From positions 1 to 15,503 of the forward strand of contig CAKZOY010000067.1 of NCBI GenBank assembly GCA_937138275.1: 15,503 bases of DNA, written 5' to 3'. Under the pieces are notes generated by a model that was not told the DNA's origin, searched no databases, and saw only the letters and a program-made list of their open reading frames with translations. Source of the DNA: an uncultured Chloroflexota bacterium. GTDB taxonomy: Bacteria; Chloroflexota; Anaerolineae; B4-G1; DUEL01. Shown piece after piece: positions 14,563 through 15,503 of this stretch; position 1 is the stretch's first letter; the number at the start of each line of letters is the position of its first letter. The position numbers were made by a program, and so were the translations under genes.

Positions 14563-14642
14563 GCTGTCTGAAAAAGCCACGGGAATAGCGAAAATCAACC
14601 GTGCTGTCGCCTTGGCGGCGTGAAACGGGCTTTTTCAGCAGC
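14563..14642. mobile_element. 80-bp MITE-like element with terminal inverted repeats
   Basis: The left end GCTGTCTGAAAAAGCCACG and the right end, which reads GCTGCTGAAAAAGCCCG on the minus strand, match apart from single-base indels. An 11-bp core (CTGAAAAAGCC / GGCTTTTTCAG) is perfect. The GGGCTTTTTCAGCAGCC end looks like termini of several insertion-sequence families. There is no room for a transposase. A small hairpin (CGCCTTGGCG) lies inside. It could alternatively be a weak terminator stem, but the loop of roughly 50 nt argues against that. Confidence 0.5.
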
Positions 14643-14649
14643 CTCCAAT

Positions 14650-14675
14650 GGGAGAGGGAGAGGGGGGGGAGAGGG
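14650..14675 (+). repeat. G-quadruplex motif in the nuclease leader
   Basis: Runs of 3, 3, 8 and 3 guanines are spaced by AGA in each gap, a canonical G4 pattern on the coding strand. It lies 65 bp before the nuclease start and shares the GGGAGAGGG unit with the block at 10013-10042. Confidence 0.55.
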
Positions 14676-14740
14676 TGAAGTTTCCCCCTCAACCCAGCAG
14701 GCTGAACAGTTACCTATTCCCAATGGTGAGAAGACCGAAA

Positions 14741-15160
14741 ATGCGCGAGCGCGAGGTAACTCGAACTCTTGCCGAGCAACTGCGGGCCGAAGGACTCCTC
14801 AATCTGCAGGTGCGTTATCGCAACGAGCGTGGCCCCGACATAGAAGGCACTCTGCCGCGTTCAGGACGCATTCTGTACGTTGAGGCCAAAGGGGAACGCA
14901 CCAATGTCAGCGAACGGGTGATTATGGGCGAGGCGCTGTTGCAGATTCTCAGCCACTACGACCGCGATGTGGTCTGCGCTCTGGCAGTTCCCTATACCAG
15001 CGGATTTGAGAGCGTTCTCCGCAACATTCTACCCGGTCTTCGCCGCCTGGGACTCCACGTCCTGCTGGTGAGCGAGGGCGAAGTGTGGTATCTCGGGCCT
15101 CAGGCCGCCGGCTTTTTCCCTGAAAGACCCGCACGACTGGTAGAGGTACTGGACCGATGA
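14741..15160 (+). CDS. Small PD-(D/E)XK nuclease-like protein
   Basis: I recognise a fold signature rather than a named family. The 139-aa protein has GPDIEG (D33) followed by ILYVEAKGE (E48-A-K50), the D...ExK active-site pattern of restriction-endonuclease-like folds, with an N-terminal helix containing Glu. The rest (GEALLQILSHYD, VVCALAVP, LGLHVLLVSE, EVWYLGP) fits the alternating strands and helices of such a core. The ATG at 14741 is chosen because GGTGAG lies about 10 bases upstream. ATG 14723 would add six residues, and 14648 would translate the G4 tract. Its stop overlaps the methylase start (ATGA, 15157-15160), so the two are coupled. It may be the cleavage component of the system. 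Confidence 0.75.
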   Translation: MREREVTRTLAEQLRAEGLLNLQVRYRNERGPDIEGTLPRSGRILYVEAKGERTNVSERVIMGEALLQILSHYDRDVVCALAVPYTSGFESVLRNILPGLRRLGLHVLLVSEGEVWYLGPQAAGFFPERPARLVEVLDR

Positions 15161-15503
15161 GCATTGAACAGAAAACCCGCCTGATTGAAACCGAATTTCC
15201 CCTGCGCCGCGTCTCCGAAGAGTCCGTTCGGGAGAAGAACATCCGCCACGGCCACATCTCCACCCTGCACATCTGGTGGGCGCGCCGGCCCCTGGCGGCC
15301 TCCCGCGCCACCGCCCTGGCCGCCCTGCTGCCCGACGACCAAGGCCAGCGCGAGGAGTTGCTGGCCCTGGTGCGCGACCTCGCCCCCTGGGAGGCCGTCT
15401 CCGGGGGCGACCCGGACGGGGAGTATCTGCTGGAGAAGGCCCGCCGCCTGATCCGCGAGGCCTACGATGGCCGGCCCCCGCGCGTGCTTGACCCGTTTGC
15501 CGG
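15157..15503 (+). CDS. DUF1156-type DNA methyltransferase (COG1743-like), N-terminal part
   Basis: The first 115 codons are visible and the gene continues past the right edge. The N-terminus FPLRRVSEESVREKNIRHGH followed by STLHIWWARRPLAASRA is the characteristic DUF1156 opening. The window ends within RVLDPFAG, the start of the AdoMet-binding motif (DPFAGGG) of N6-adenine or N4-cytosine methylases. Relatives are usually about 900-1000 aa. These enzymes often sit with SNF2 helicases and DUF499 ATPases in restriction-like defence loci, where the methylase would mark self DNA. It is translationally coupled to the small nuclease-like gene. Confidence 0.92.
   Translation, partial: MSIEQKTRLIETEFPLRRVSEESVREKNIRHGHISTLHIWWARRPLAASRATALAALLPDDQGQREELLALVRDLAPWEAVSGGDPDGEYLLEKARRLIREAYDGRPPRVLDPFA

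Noticed and set aside
10794..15503. Firm assignment as class 1 DISARM
   Set aside because: The hallmark drmA, drmB and drmC genes are not in the window, and DUF1156 methylases are better known beside DUF499 ATPases.

Overview
The window is about 15.5 kb of GC-rich bacterial DNA, densely coded, with many ATGA or GTGA start/stop overlaps and intergenic gaps full of perfect hairpins and G-rich repeats. Protein style (Cache-type sensor kinases, a stand-alone receiver, a Tat-exported group 1 [NiFe] hydrogenase, DUF7662- and DUF1156-type proteins) and the palindromic intergenic repeats suggest a Chloroflexota (Anaerolineae-like) bacterium. That placement is an inference from style, not a search result.

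Layout. (1) 1-62, minus: the first 20 codons of a gene with a consensus sigma-70-type promoter and a perfect GAAC-N4-GTTC LexA box just after the predicted transcription start, so probably an SOS gene. (2) 261-393: a palindromic MITE-like repeat. (3) 461-4193, plus: a signalling operon with a macro-domain protein, a receiver-histidine kinase hybrid with an unusual H-box, and a membrane Cache-HAMP histidine kinase. (4) 4197-4277: a long hairpin and terminator between convergent operons. (5) 9613-4269, minus: a complete uptake-hydrogenase operon in the order small subunit, large subunit, maturation protease, Tat-exported four-cluster ferredoxin subunit, cytochrome b subunit, single-domain response regulator. 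Electrons from periplasmic H2 oxidation would pass through the ferredoxin subunit and cytochrome b to the quinone pool. The flanking kinases and the terminal receiver are the obvious candidates to regulate it.

(6) 9614-10793: about 1.2 kb without a convincing protein gene. It holds the hydrogenase leader, a promoter-bearing 30-bp repeat, a G-quadruplex/inverted-repeat block, an orphan consensus minus-strand promoter, an inverted second copy of the MITE-like repeat, and a consensus plus-strand promoter. (7) 10794-15503, plus: a defence-type operon with a small DUF7662-like protein, a 1113-aa SNF2 helicase with a C-terminal DUF3883 (nuclease-like) domain, a truncated 47-aa AlbA_2-like fragment, an insertion scar (second copy of the 30-bp promoter repeat, an 80-bp MITE-like element, a G4 tract), a 139-aa PD-(D/E)XK nuclease-like protein, and the start of a DUF1156 DNA methyltransferase cut by the window edge.

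The most interesting part is region 7: a helicase-nuclease-methylase module resembling restriction-modification-like defence loci, apparently remodelled by insertion of short mobile repeats that may have given the downstream half its own promoter. No tRNA, rRNA or CRISPR array was seen.
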